From: Chara braunii
Lineage: Eukaryota; Streptophyta; Charophyceae; Charales; Characeae
Reading direction: 5' to 3'
Length of the DNA: 35,000 nt
Assembly (NCBI GenBank): GCA_003427395.1
Contig: BFEA01000934.1
Span: forward strand, 14,871-49,870
The position numbers and the translations under genes are program-made. Position 1 is the stretch's first letter. Every line of letters begins with the position of its first letter. Below the pieces are notes generated by a model that was given only the letters and a program-made list of their open reading frames with translations, did no database searches and was not told the DNA's origin. Below are positions 10,118 to 18,474 of this stretch, in pieces.

Positions 10118-11469
10118 GGGCGTCAGAACGTCCCCACCACGTCAGCCGTTCGAGATAGGGTCACCACATCGGATGGGTGCAACGGCTGGGGGGCGGGGAG
10201 TAGGTGGGGGGTCGCAATAGATGGCTGGCTGCACGGTTTCATCCGCGACGATACGACGCCACGTGGGAAACTTACACGTGGACGAAGATCGGCCACCCAT
10301 CGCTGGCTTTTCGGAAGGGCATGGCGACAGGACACGAGGCCGAGCGTCAGACCTGAAACGATGGTGGCCTTTCGATGGTGTCCTTTCCCAGGCGGTTGCC
10401 AGGAATGTGAAAACAACAACAACAAAAAAAGACAAAAAAATGTAATAACAAAAACGATAAAAATCACGATAATATCAGGAAAAACAAAAGACTCAACATT
10501 TTTCGTTTTTTTATGAGAATGGAAAAATCGGTTGGGGCGGTCAATTCGATGTCGGGGGGGAACAGCTCGGACATCGTGTTGGGGAGTGCCGACTGTTTCA
10601 TTCGGGTACCACGAATTGAACCTGGACCCGGTAGGCTGCAAGCGACCGGTGTACCGAAAAATACAGGCCGATGCGGGCCTACCGGTAGTTCGAGGGTTTA
10701 CGGCGGCGGGGGGACTGGTGGTTTAACAACTGGTGCCCGACCATTTGCAAGAGCCAGTTAGCCTCTGTGTTTGTGGGCCCGTGCAGGAAAAGCTCAGATT
10801 GTCACCATGGGTTTGGTGCGCAATTGGGGACAAGGAGGCCCCGATTACTATAAATCAGCTTAGAGCATGAGCCTAAGCTGGGTAATGGCCCCACTACTGG
10901 GGGTTGACTTGTGGAGGGATTCCAGGCCTCCAAGTGATGCTTTTGAAATATATAAATGCTATCCCCCCCCCCCCCCCCCCCCTCCTTAGAAAAAAAGGGA
11001 TCACAGAACCCTGTGGGCCAAGCGCAGCCTCCCTTCCAGCTGCAAACAGCCCCCCATAAAACCAAGAGCAGCCTACAGGCACGATCTAGGGAGGAATCAT
11101 CACCCCATTGAGGGCCAGATCCCACTAGCCCCTATTGTTCATTTCTGACCGTTGATCTTCGTAATCTAGGATGAAAAATGAATGATCCAGGGTAGTGGGA
11201 TCTGACTGATCCTAAGAGGACAGACCCAAGTGGTGCTGTTTTGGGCTTTCATCGCTGTCTCTGACACGGTGAATCAAGAGGGTTGGCCAGTTTGCGCGGG
11301 GCCAGAGGGTGACATGAAAGTGAAAAAAGAAGGCGGAGGGAGGTGGGGGGAACGGGAAGAAAGAAATTGCGGATAACCAGAGGTGACAAGGTCAGACTGA
11401 CGTCCCTGACATGCAGGCCCCCAGCAGCATTCGGGGTGCCGCGAGCGGGGACAGACACGATCCGCTGAT
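10118..11469. other. Gene-free flank with A-rich and poly-C tracts
   Basis: No supported gene. Holds an A/C-rich run at 10413-10520 (repeated aacaac and aaaaaa), and a 20-base poly-C at 10963-10982. Near 10600-10625 the minus strand reads ccaggttcaattcgtgg, which resembles a tRNA T-arm (B box) but lacks a convincing A box. The phrase actggtggtttaac at 10718 resembles the ends of the fold-back family at 25.2, 27.2 and 28.4 kb. Confidence 0.5.
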
Positions 11470-11613
11470 GGGCCTCGCTCCACTACTCACGAGATGCACA
11501 ACAAGCCAAAAGTTAAAAGTTACGAAGTTGTACTTCTCCATTTCCGTGTTCTCGATGAGATTCCTGCTCACTCATTTTGACTCATCTGTGGTGGTACGGA
11601 GTGGAGCGAGGCC
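11470..11613. mobile_element. Fold-back (MITE-like) element, gggcctcgctccac family
   Basis: The ends read ggcctcgctccactactcac and, inverted, ggagtggagcgaggcc. They enclose about 100 bases without coding potential. The same termini recur at 11643-11747, 15799-15962, 19775-19902 and 20611-20734, so this is a dispersed non-autonomous family with terminal inverted repeats. No transposase is present in the window. Confidence 0.65.
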
Positions 11614-11642
11614 CGCCCGCTTGTCGTGAGTCTCTGGGCATC

Positions 11643-11747
11643 GTTCCACTACTCTCCACATACGACAAAAATGATGGCGGTGTACCTTTCCATGTTCGCC
11701 CAGACGATTCTCGTTTTGCACATTTGGAGAGCAGTGGAGCGAGGCCC
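11643..11747. mobile_element. Fold-back element, same family, adjacent copy
   Basis: The left end gttccactactctccacat pairs with the right end tttggagagcagtggagc. The middle carries the phrases atggcggtgta and ccatgttcg, shared with the element at 20611-20734. It lies only about 30 bases from the preceding copy. Confidence 0.65.
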
Positions 11748-11889
11748 TCCCTCGCGCTCTCCCGCCAGAAGTTGAATAGTGTAGTTTCGGCTTGGCCGCT
11801 GGCGCCGCCCACGTGGCTCCTGCCCATGTCAGCTCCCGCTCGTGCCGCGGTTCCGATCTCGTTCTCTTCGGTGGCGCTTCATTCCCCAT

Positions 11890-12250
11890 GTCTTGTCATA
11901 TATCATACCTATATATATGTATGTATCCATTCCGCCCGCTGGGTTGGCTTGCCGGCCGTGCTTTCGCCCATCCGTGCGCAGCGCAGCACAGCAAGGTCGG
12001 AGTCGCTGATGTCTCTCGCCTCGGGTGGGTGCGTGCGCGCTTGCGCCGTGTGCGGCGGCGGCCATTGCGGTGTGGGGGCCGGGGGGCGTGGGGCATCTCT
12101 TCGTCTGTGCTGTTGATTGGTCCCCGGCTTGGGGCGGCAAAATCGGGGCCAACAGGGTGCCCTCGCTGCAATCGGAGAGCGCCGGGTGTGTCTGCAGGGG
12201 TTTGAGCGGGCCAGCTGTCTGTCGATCGAGATCCCGACTGATTTAGGTGT
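11890..12250 (+). promoter_or_regulatory. Possible promoter/5' UTR of the downstream exon
   Basis: A TATA-like run (catatatcatacctatatatatgt region, 11896-11925) is followed by GC- and CpG-rich sequence up to the ATG at 12272. This composition contrasts with the repeat-filled surroundings and would suit a host promoter and leader. Evidence is composition only. Confidence 0.25.
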
Positions 12251-12271
12251 TTTGCAGTGCGGTCGTCAGGC

Positions 12272-12518
12272 ATGTACCTGCTGAAGAAGAAGCGTCCTGG
12301 TGGGGCAGACACCAATGACCACTACGTGCACTTGCCGGGAGGCGATGGCGAGGAGGAGGGAGGAGGAGGAGGAGGAGGAGGAGGAGGAGGGAAGTACCGG
12401 AGAAGGGTATCATCTACCAAGAAAGCGGTGATGGCTAAGAACGCCGGGGGAGACGACGAGACGCCTCTGCTCCATAGCAATGCGCCTGCGACCGATTTAC
12501 TCAGGGCCGGGAATAACT
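12272..12518 (+). CDS. Possible first coding exon of a host gene, dileucine motif
   Basis: From the ATG at 12272 the frame encodes MYLLKKKRPGGADTNDHYVH, then an acidic/poly-Gly stretch made by a (GGA)n repeat (about 12350-12390), then KYRRRVSSTKKAVMAKN and GGDDETPLLHSNAPATDLLR. DDETPLL fits the acidic dileucine sorting signal [DE]xxxL[LI] found on the cytosolic tails of plant vacuolar-membrane proteins. A donor-like gtgagt begins at 12519, exactly where the frame would run into a fold-back element. The exon would be 82 codons plus one base (phase 1). A basic, low-complexity N-terminus with a dileucine signal would fit a transporter tail, but I cannot name the protein. I could not find the next exon, and introns may be long. 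The six-base donor match and GC-rich upstream region are modest support. Confidence 0.4.
12350..12391. repeat. (GGA)n trinucleotide repeat inside the candidate exon
   Basis: About 12-13 GGA/GAG triplets encode an acidic-to-glycine tract. The period of three keeps the frame open regardless of copy number, so length variation would be tolerated. Confidence 0.9.
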
Positions 12519-12541
12519 GTGAGTGCGACCTTTACTTAAAA

Positions 12542-12669
12542 CTTAGGGCCTCGGTAGTTGCACCACTCGCCCTTCGGCAAAGGTTTGAATGCATATGGAC
12601 GCCCTTTCTGTCCAGATGCATTCAGAATCTTGGCGGATGGCGAGTGGTGCAACTTTGGTAGTCCCTTAG
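12542..12669. mobile_element. Fold-back element just inside the putative intron
   Basis: Arms of about 60 bases: 12542-12600 pairs with 12609-12669. Shared blocks include gttgcaccactcgcc and gaatgcat.tggac. The loop is only about 8 bases, so this is nearly a pure hairpin. The left arm starts 23 bases after the putative splice donor at 12519. Confidence 0.8.
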
Positions 12670-12889
12670 CCTGCCCGCTGGGCTTCTATGTTATGAATGA
12701 CTTCACCCTGCCCGGGCATTGTGCCGCCTGTGGTCTGTCTGGTCAGCTTGAGGGCGCTCAAATTTTCCCTCGGTCCCATCCCTCGGTACCGTCCCAATCC
12801 CAACGTTCCAGCTGGACCCACGAGCTCAATGTGCTGGGACGCTCAGTCGGACACCGCAGAATTCCCGCACTCTCATCATATCCGTCGTC

Positions 12890-13020
12890 GCCGCTTTCTT
12901 TTTATTATTATTATCATTATATATATCTATATTATACCCCTATCTGCCCACGGTGTACCGGGCAGCTCTGTTTGACTATATCTAATATCTTATATATAAT
13001 ATATAATGTATATATTTAAA
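12890..13020. other. AT-rich segment with a copy of the 22.9/23.5 kb motif
   Basis: TA-rich runs flank the phrase tctgcccacggtgtaccggg. This matches the loop region of the inverted repeat at 22889-22938 and the copy at about 23522-23560 (tctgcctacgg..actgggcag). No gene is seen. Confidence 0.5.
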
Positions 13021-13121
13021 ATTTTGCCCGTCGCCCCTTTCAGCCGGACACGCAGGCAAAGGCTTCGTCTTGCAGCTCTTCACATCATTCCTCCAATCGT
13101 CCCTATCCCCTCCATGGCTCC

Positions 13122-13154
13122 CCTTCTCTCTCCCTCTCTCCCTCTCTCTGCCTC

Positions 13155-13187
<33 letters not shown>

Positions 13188-13221
13188 TCCTCTCTCTCTC
13201 TCCCTCTCTCTCTCTCTCTCC

Positions 13222-13257
<36 letters not shown>
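13122..13257. repeat. (TC)n/(CTCTCC)n microsatellite, about 135 bp
   Basis: Pure and slightly interrupted TC repeats with CC interruptions. Translations of this tract give Ser/Leu or Arg/Glu repeats on either strand and are artefacts. Confidence 0.95.
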
Positions 13258-13258
<1 letters not shown>

Positions 13259-13352
13259 CGTCCTTTTGTTCTTGCGTCGCTCCCGTACGTGGGATTTTAG
13301 TGTAAGCTTTGTTGCAGCTACGTGCTTGCGTTATAGCTGGGCTGTCAATCGA

Positions 13353-13475
13353 TAGGAGCCCTTGGTTGGAATAGTGGCTGTCTATTGGATTTGCCACCTT
13401 TGAGGAGGGAGGGAATAGCACGACTAGGGAGGAGCCCTTGGCTGGAATAGTGGTTGTCTATTGGATTTGCCACCT
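13353..13475. repeat. 45-bp direct repeat pair
   Basis: The phrase ggagcccttgg.tggaatag, continuing through tggatttgccacct, occurs at 13353-13397 and again at about 13431-13475, spaced 78 bases. The surrounding ggagggagggaatagcacga phrase recurs at about 13404, 13645 and 13675. The block flanks the near-perfect hairpin at 13531. Confidence 0.8.
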
Positions 13476-13530
13476 CGGAGAACTCCTTGGAAATGTGTAA
13501 GGATTTGTAAGGAGGAGGGAGTAGGACGCC

Positions 13531-13639
13531 TACTGTCTTCACCCGAATAGAACGCCCGGTAATCATGGCTGGATCTAGACTGAAAGTTGCCCCAAGTACA
13601 GCGATAATGACCGGGCGTTCTATTCGGGTGAAGACGGTA
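13531..13639. mobile_element. Near-perfect hairpin of the gaagacggta family
   Basis: The arms 13531-13560 and 13610-13639 are inverted copies matching at 29 of 30 bases (core cacccgaatagaacgcccgg). They are separated by 49 bases containing ctagactgaaagttgcccca. The same arm ends (cttcacccgaa or cttcccccgaa) and the same loop phrase ctagactgaaa occur in the hairpin at 17993-18103, so this is a dispersed family. Confidence 0.85.
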
Positions 13640-14066
13640 AGGAATAGGGAGGGAATTGCACGTCTAGGGAGGAGAGAGGGAGGGAATAGCACGACTACCG
13701 TAGGTAGGAGGGAGGGAGGTAATAGCACCAACTGTGGGGGTGTTGGATTTGTCGAAGTAGGGGTGTTGGTTTTTTTCCTAGTCTGGAAAGAGAAAAGAAG
13801 AAGAACTAAACGAAATGAAAGACGCTATGCTTGCTATGCTTGCTATTCACCGGTGGCGAAGTCCCACTTACGCCAAGTCTTCATTTCTGAACGTTTGATC
13901 GTCGGAATCCACGGTCAGAAATTCAGGATTCGGTTAAGTGGGACTTGGGCCCGGGGAATTGTTGGGACTGGAGGGAAGAACGAGAACGTCTCTCGAAGTG
14001 CATTACCTGCTCTTGCCTTATCCCGGTCCCGATCGCCAATTCAATGATGCATCGGGAGCTGTGATC

Positions 14067-14068
<2 letters not shown>

Positions 14069-14097
<29 letters not shown>
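14069..14097. repeat. Poly-T (A-tail on the minus strand), 29 bases
   Basis: On the minus strand this is an A tract a short distance after the U6-derived fragment at 14124-14159. Ambiguous bases (N at 14099-14139) lie between them, a hint of unresolved multi-copy sequence. Confidence 0.9.
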
Positions 14098-14123
14098 GNC
14101 TNTTTCTNNNTTTNTGGTTGGNN

Positions 14124-14159
14124 TCCTTGCGCNGGGGTNATGCTATTCTTCCTTCTCTG
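14124..14159 (-). pseudogene. U6 snRNA fragment (central part)
   Basis: The plus strand tccttgcgc.gggg.atgct, continuing attcttccttctctg, is the inverse complement of the U6 segment from the ACAGAGA box through the AGC region to GCGCAAGGA. Small insertions and Ns are present. Flanking 5' and 3' U6 parts are missing. Confidence 0.65.
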
Positions 14160-14170
14160 TTTAGCAGTTC

Positions 14171-14210
14171 TTTTTTTTTTTCCTTGCGGCGCAGGGGCCA
14201 TGCTAATCTT
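14171..14210 (-). pseudogene. U6 snRNA fragment with A-tail
   Basis: On the minus strand, 14210 to 14182 reads aagattagcatggcccctgc followed by gccgcaagg, matching the U6 catalytic core (gattagcatggcccctgcgcaagga) with a 2-base insertion. It runs directly into an 11-12 base A tract. The catalytic AGC is intact, but both ends of U6 are missing. Confidence 0.75.
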
Positions 14211-14319
14211 GCTCCCAGGATAACCCCCGGGTTGAATTGTGAGGTCCCCGGCCTAGTGGCGATTTTTTTGAGGATTATGTGAACATGTCACGTTACATGT
14301 ATTTGGGAAAAATAAAAGA

Positions 14320-14370
14320 AAATCTGCTCTGTATCGTTCCAATTTCCGAATTTCATGGATGTCCCGAAGG
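14320..14370 (-). pseudogene. U6 snRNA 5' half
   Basis: On the minus strand it begins ccttcgggacatcc, which corresponds to about nucleotide 4 of plant U6, and continues aaattggaacgatacagag. It breaks off just after the ACAGAGA box. Its first base directly follows the A26 tract that ends the neighbouring U6 copy. Confidence 0.8.
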
Positions 14371-14503
14371 TTTTTTTTTTTTTTTTTTTTTTTTTTAGAA
14401 GTTGAACCATTTCTCGACTTATCCGTGTCATCCTTGCTCAGTGGCCATGCTAATCTTCTTTCTCTGTCTCGTTTCAATCTCTTTAACGGATGTTCCAAAA
14501 GAG
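14371..14503 (-). pseudogene. U6 snRNA retropseudogene, near full length, with A26 tail
   Basis: On the minus strand, about 14503 to 14400 follows U6 almost end to end: an altered 5' stem, acatccgttaaa, gaaacgagacagaga with a 4-base insertion, agattagcatggcc, gcaaggatgacacgg and tcgagaaatggttcaa. A run of 26 A (plus-strand T at 14371-14396) follows, a few bases after the usual U-rich 3' end. U6 forms the catalytic centre of the spliceosome and is transcribed by Pol III without poly(A). An encoded A-tail is the signature of retroposition, typically by LINE machinery. The insertion next to ACAGAGA and the 5' stem changes argue that it is not functional. Confidence 0.8.
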
Positions 14504-14717
14504 AGTGCTCACATTTTCATCGGTTGCTTCCGGTCTGTTTTTTTTTTTTGTTTTTTTGTTTTTTTTTTTTCCCTGCCGTTTTCCGTGGGGAAAAAAAACA
14601 CAGTGGCCTTTTCTTACACCGTGGCGCGCAGCGTCACGTGGTCGTTGCTCTATTTTCTCTCTCATTCCGTCTCTCCCTTGTTCTCTCCCTTCCTGCCTGC
14701 CCTCTTGCTCTTAGCAC

Positions 14718-14877
14718 GAGGTCCCACTAGCAGAGGGGATTGGACTGAACGCCTGAATCTGGACCTTTTTTTCTGGAGAGATGCAGAAAGTCGCAATTGA
14801 TCTGCGCTTCGGCATCTCTGCCAAAAACGCATCCAGATTCAGTCGCTTAATGCAATCCTCTTTGCAAGCGTGACCTC
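14718..14877. mobile_element. Fold-back element, gaggtcccactagc family
   Basis: The left arm starts gaggtcccactagcagaggg and the right arm, inverted, reads gaggtcacgcttgcaaagag. The arms continue to pair over about 46 bases (attgg.ct.a.cg.ctgaatctgga). The middle holds tgcagaaag.cgcaattgatctg, shared by relatives at 15499-15650, 19020-19166 and 23396-23505. No coding capacity. Looks like a non-autonomous TIR element. Confidence 0.8.
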
Positions 14878-15065
14878 GCCCTTACTTTCTGTCGCAGTCG
14901 TTCACCCAGCGAGGGTTTAAACCAGCGTTATCGTCTTGTGACCACAGGGGAGGGATTATCATCATGTCAGGAGGCGCGCATCGGCTTACCCAGCGAGGGT
15001 TTAAACTGGCGCTATTGTGTGGTAACCGTCTTTTGGTCCGTCGGATCGAGGCAATCCAGTTGCGA

Positions 15066-15240
15066 AAAAAAAAAGAAGAAAAAAAAAGAAGAAAAAAAAA
15101 GAAAAGAAAAGGGAATTCAATGGCCAACAGCCCTTTTTGCAGGGGTTCGCCCAGTTCAGGAGGTAGGTTTTTTTTTTTTTTTTTTTTTTTTTTCCTTGGA
15201 GAGTGGTGGTGGTTTCGTTGTTGTTGTTGTTGTTGTTGTC
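15066..15240. repeat. A-rich, poly-T and (GTT)n simple repeats
   Basis: A/G-rich run 15065-15112, T run about 15167-15193, and (GTT)n about 15214-15238. Open frames across this stretch are poly-Lys/poly-Phe artefacts. Confidence 0.9.
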
Positions 15241-15412
15241 GCCGTTAGGTCCGCGCTTCAATGGGACAATATGGCAAATGCATCTGGATCTCGTGCTGGT
15301 CGTGATACATTCAAAATGTTGGATGAGTTCCAATGTATTTGGATGACGTAAGGCAGTCCAAATACCTGCATTAAGGGTTTTATTTTTTTTAAATTTTTTT
15401 AAATTTTTAATT

Positions 15413-15433
15413 CCCCCCCCCCCCCCCCCCCCC
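15413..15433. repeat. Poly-C tract, 21 bases
   Basis: Uninterrupted C run after an A/T-rich stretch; the second long poly-C in the window (the other is at 10963-10982). Confidence 0.95.
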
Positions 15434-15498
15434 TTGGAGCAGGGCACTAAATAGAGGCAAAACGGATCAGGGCTTAGTGGTCGCTCGCTGTCCACCTG

Positions 15499-15650
15499 GG
15501 CGCAAAGAGGACGATGGGATTTAACGCCTGAATCTGGAAGTGTTTGTGGAGAGGTGCAGAGAATCGCGATTGATCTGGTTTGCTGCATTTCTGCAGAAAA
15601 CACGTCCAGATGCAGGCGCTTAATCCAATCCTCTATGCTAGTGGGATCTC
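15499..15650. mobile_element. Fold-back element, gaggtcccactagc family
   Basis: The left arm holds atttaacgcctgaatctgga and the right arm holds tccagatgcaggcgcttaat. The outer end ctagtgggatctcc matches the inverted end of the 14718 element. The central tgcagagaatcgcgattgat aligns with that element's middle. Confidence 0.75.
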
Positions 15651-15668
15651 CCCGCCCGAGCTCTCTTA

Positions 15669-15769
15669 CTACCGTCTGCCCTCGAACATAAAAATGAATG
15701 TATACAAGCTATATTTCCGGCCAGATACAGCCAAAATAAGTGTGCGTTGTGTTCGGGGGAAGACGGTAG
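15669..15769. mobile_element. Hairpin of the gaagacggta family, diverged
   Basis: The ends ctaccgtctgccctcgaaca and gttcgggggaagacggtag are inverted copies. The loop carries gtatacaagc and ggccagatacagcc, a subtype also seen at about 17150-17232 and 22440-22520. No tRNA-like segment follows this copy (agcagcggagcc instead). Confidence 0.7.
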
Positions 15770-15798
15770 CAGCGGAGCCTAGGTTGAAAGAGATACTG

Positions 15799-15962
15799 CG
15801 CCTCGCTGCACCACCACTCACCAAACGAAAAATAACACGAGTGAGCGCATATTTCCAAAGAAGATGGCAAGATACGTCCATTTATAGTAATCGACGTATC
15901 TGACCGCATTTTGTGGAACATACACGTAATTTTTTTGTGTCGTGAGTGGTGTGGCGAGGGCC
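15799..15962. mobile_element. Fold-back element, gcctcgct family, longer copy
   Basis: The left end gcgcctcgctgcaccaccac pairs with the right end gagtggtgtggcgagggcc. Inside is a second small palindrome (agatacgtc..gacgtatct around 15870-15900). A truncated relative lies at about 22230-22335 (ggcaagatac..gtggtgaggccc). Confidence 0.7.
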
Positions 15963-16189
15963 ACTATCCTGTGTCCATGGATAACGAAAGAAAGAGAAAG
16001 AAGAAAGCAATTGCCGACTAACCAAAAAAAAAAAAAAAAAGCTTTCGAACACGAAATAGAAAAGTCGCATTTCACTACCACGTGTTCCAATTACTCAGAA
16101 CGCGCTCTTCTGTTTAATTTTCACAAAAATCCGATTTTTCCAGTTTTCCACATTTCCAAAATATATTCCCGTAAATTTGAATATTCTAA

Positions 16190-16510
16190 AATTTTCGAGG
16201 GCTGTGTCCGTAGATAACAAAGACCGATGTTTAGTTTTAGAAAAAAATAGAATTTTCCCATTTTTCCAAATTTCCAAACTATCCCCGAAAATTTCAATAT
16301 TCTCTATTTTTCGACGGTGTGTCCGTCGATAATAAAGATCGATCGCGTGCGGCCTCGACCCGCCGATGGATGGCTCATCGCTGGCACGATGGTCGAGGTC
16401 CATCCTTTTCATGTTTAATTTTCCAAAAAATTCCAAAATTTCCAAAATTTTCCATTTTCCAAAAATTTCCAAAATTTCCCATTTTCCAAAATTTTCCGTA
16501 GATAACAAGC
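16190..16510. repeat. A/T-rich degenerate tandem region with spaced tgtccgtagataacaa motif
   Basis: The phrase tgtccgtagataacaaaga or a close variant occurs at about 16204, 16319 and 16495, and more distantly at 15970. About 115-180 bases of ttccaaaatttcc-type sequence lie between copies. There is no gene. Open frames here are low-complexity Phe/Lys/Ile/Pro translations. Confidence 0.6.
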
Positions 16511-16900
16511 AAGTGCAGGGAGGCAATAGTCAAGGAGGGGCGTGGGTAGGTGGAAGGAAAGTTAAGGCTCTGCTCGCTGATCCGATGAGAACAACCTCAG
16601 AGTAAGGTGCATTGAAAAAATGAAAAAAATAAAAAATAAAATCAGCCAGTTAAAAAATATGGATATGTAAAATAGAAGCAGCCACGTACTCTGAAATGAT
16701 TCAGCTATTATAGAAAAAAATGCCGAGTAACTGTAGACATCGTGTTTTGGTAGCGTAATGGGAGTTGAACTCCGGTCTTGACGATTGATCGATCGACATG
16801 TACAGATGATTGATGTCTTTGCGTCCTCCAGCTGACGACAAGACGAGTAAATCAGTTAATCAACTCGATCCATCAATTCTCAGCCAATCCAGTTCACTGG

Positions 16901-16958
<58 letters not shown>

Positions 16959-17060
16959 TAAACAGTCAATCAATCAATTAAACAGTCAATCAATCAATTA
17001 ATCAATTAATCAATCAATCAATCAATCAATTAAACAATAATCAATTAAACAATCAATCGA
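16901..17060. repeat. (ATCA)n / (CAAT)n tetranucleotide microsatellite
   Basis: Pure atca units to about 16958, then a mixture with ttaaacagtcaatc units that is itself repeated. Smaller ATCA patches recur at 17242-17272 and 17395-17432, on either side of a diverged gaagac.ggtag hairpin fragment (17133-17232). Confidence 0.95.
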
Positions 17061-17992
17061 TTACGAGTACTCGACCTCCTCGTTTTAAGAAGGCTTTGCG
17101 TGAATTGCGTCGCAGCCGAGCCCTTTTTTCCCCGAGCGTAAGCCGTCATCATCATGAATGTATACAAACCCTGTTTCGGTTCAAATACAAGCCTGATGAG
17201 GGGTGCGTTGTGTTGGGAGGAAGACCGGTAGGATCTATCCATTCCAATCAATCTATCAATCAATTAATCAATCAGCAGATAAATCCGACCATGTTAGTCA
17301 ATCATCCCTAAGTCAATAATTGGTTGTATCAATGTATCCTCTTTTTTTTCTTTTTCTTGCTAACTGGAAAAGAGTGCAAGTTATTGATTTTTTCAATGGG
17401 TCAATCAACGAATCAAATCAATCGATCAATTAATTTATCGTTCTTTTTTTCGGAAAGAAGTCTATAAAAACTTGGGCCTCCTGTTTCTTGTTTGGGGGGG
17501 GGGCGGTGGCGGCGGGGGGTTCCGTTCCCCTGGGATTTTGGCACGTTATGCATTTACCGGCTATAGACCACCGTAGTGGACCACCGTAGTGGGGGCGAAC
17601 CGTCTCAGCCGGATCGGAATCCCAACGAGCCTACTTTTCCTAGAATGGAAAGCGCTTGGCTATCCAGCACTTGATCCCATCGTGTCCCATTTAAAGGACG
17701 TACTCCAGAGTGCCAACATGTCTTTCCTCGCTCCACAGGTGGACATTCTACATGCATTTGAACACCGTTCTTTTTTTTTTTTTTTTTTTTTTTCAGTTGA
17801 ACACCTTTCTGGACCGGGTGCATTTCGAGGAGGCCGACATTTTGAATGTTTAGGGCCTCTTTTGACTTCCAGATATACATGTATAGTGTAGTTGAGCGAG
17901 GCCCTGTGGCTGACTGATTGAGAGCCTAAGTTTCCTCCACGCCGCTTCAATGAGATCGCGAATAACAGACCCGAGTTGGAGCTCCAACCGGC

Positions 17993-18103
17993 CTACCTTC
18001 TTCCCCCGAATACAACGTACGGTCATTATAGCTGTATCTAGACTGAAACATGCCTCAAATACAGCTATCATGACCGTACGCCGTATTCGGGGGAAGAAGG
18101 TAG
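17993..18103. mobile_element. Long hairpin abutting a tRNA-like segment
   Basis: The arms 17993-18037 and 18059-18103 are 45-base inverted copies matching at about 42 positions, with a 21-base loop (ctagactgaaacatgcctca). The right arm ends ..gaagaaggtag, and its final tag is also the start of a tRNA A box, tagctcagttgg (18101-18112). Left of the hairpin, cagacccgagttggagctcc resembles the tRNA-like tail at 18138-18157, so tRNA-like material may lie on both sides. Confidence 0.85.
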
Positions 18104-18160
18104 CTCAGTTGGGGTACACCCCTGACCTGCTGAAATACAGACCTGAGTTCGAGCTCCACT
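18101..18160 (+). repeat. tRNA-like segment (A and B boxes), SINE-like head
   Basis: An A box tagctcagttgg at 18101-18112 is followed about 32 bases later by a B-box-like gagttcgagctcc (18145-18157). Between them is ctgctgaaatacagacc, which would be the anticodon arm with GAA at the anticodon place, as in tRNA-Phe. The arm pairing is imperfect and the acceptor stem is absent, so this is not a tRNA gene. An A/G-rich tail follows at 18190-18255. Confidence 0.65.
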
Positions 18161-18189
18161 CGAAACAGACGAGTGAAATACTATACCTC

Positions 18190-18255
18190 AGAAGAAAAGA
18201 GAAAAAGAGAAAAAAAAAGAAAAAGAAAAAGAAAAAGAAAAAGAAAGAAAGAGGT
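18190..18255. repeat. A-rich (AAAAAG)n tract
   Basis: Purine-rich simple repeat after the tRNA-like segment. It could be a decayed A-tail of the tRNA-derived element. Confidence 0.85.
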
Positions 18256-18474
18256 TGTGAATAACAAATTTCAACGTGTTAAAAAAATAAAAAAATAGAA
18301 AAAATTCAACGTGTTCCGTACAGCTGAGGGGGACCACCAGTGAACACCTTTGAGCCGTTTTTATTTTTATTTTTTTCCGTCTTTAAAAAGACGGCGACCG
18401 TGAGATATCATCATCATTGGAAACGACGGGCCCCAGGCAAGTCACAATGATGATACACTGTTCATCTGGTTGCG

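Noticed and set aside
10123-10641. Overlapping open frames on both strands in the flank
   Set aside because: No conserved motifs; low-complexity Phe/Val/Lys stretches from A/T-rich runs.
10733-10744. tggtgcccgacc resembling a tRNA-Lys-type primer-binding site
   Set aside because: Only a partial match, with no LTR end before it and no gag/pol after it.
13080-13421. Arg/Glu and Ser/Leu repeat proteins
   Set aside because: Translations of a TC microsatellite.
15001-15603. 200-codon minus-strand frame
   Set aside because: Crosses poly-C, (GTT)n and A/T runs and two fold-back elements; composition explains openness.
16901-17060. Repeat block as a CRISPR-like array
   Set aside because: It is a tetranucleotide microsatellite without spacers; the genome is eukaryotic.
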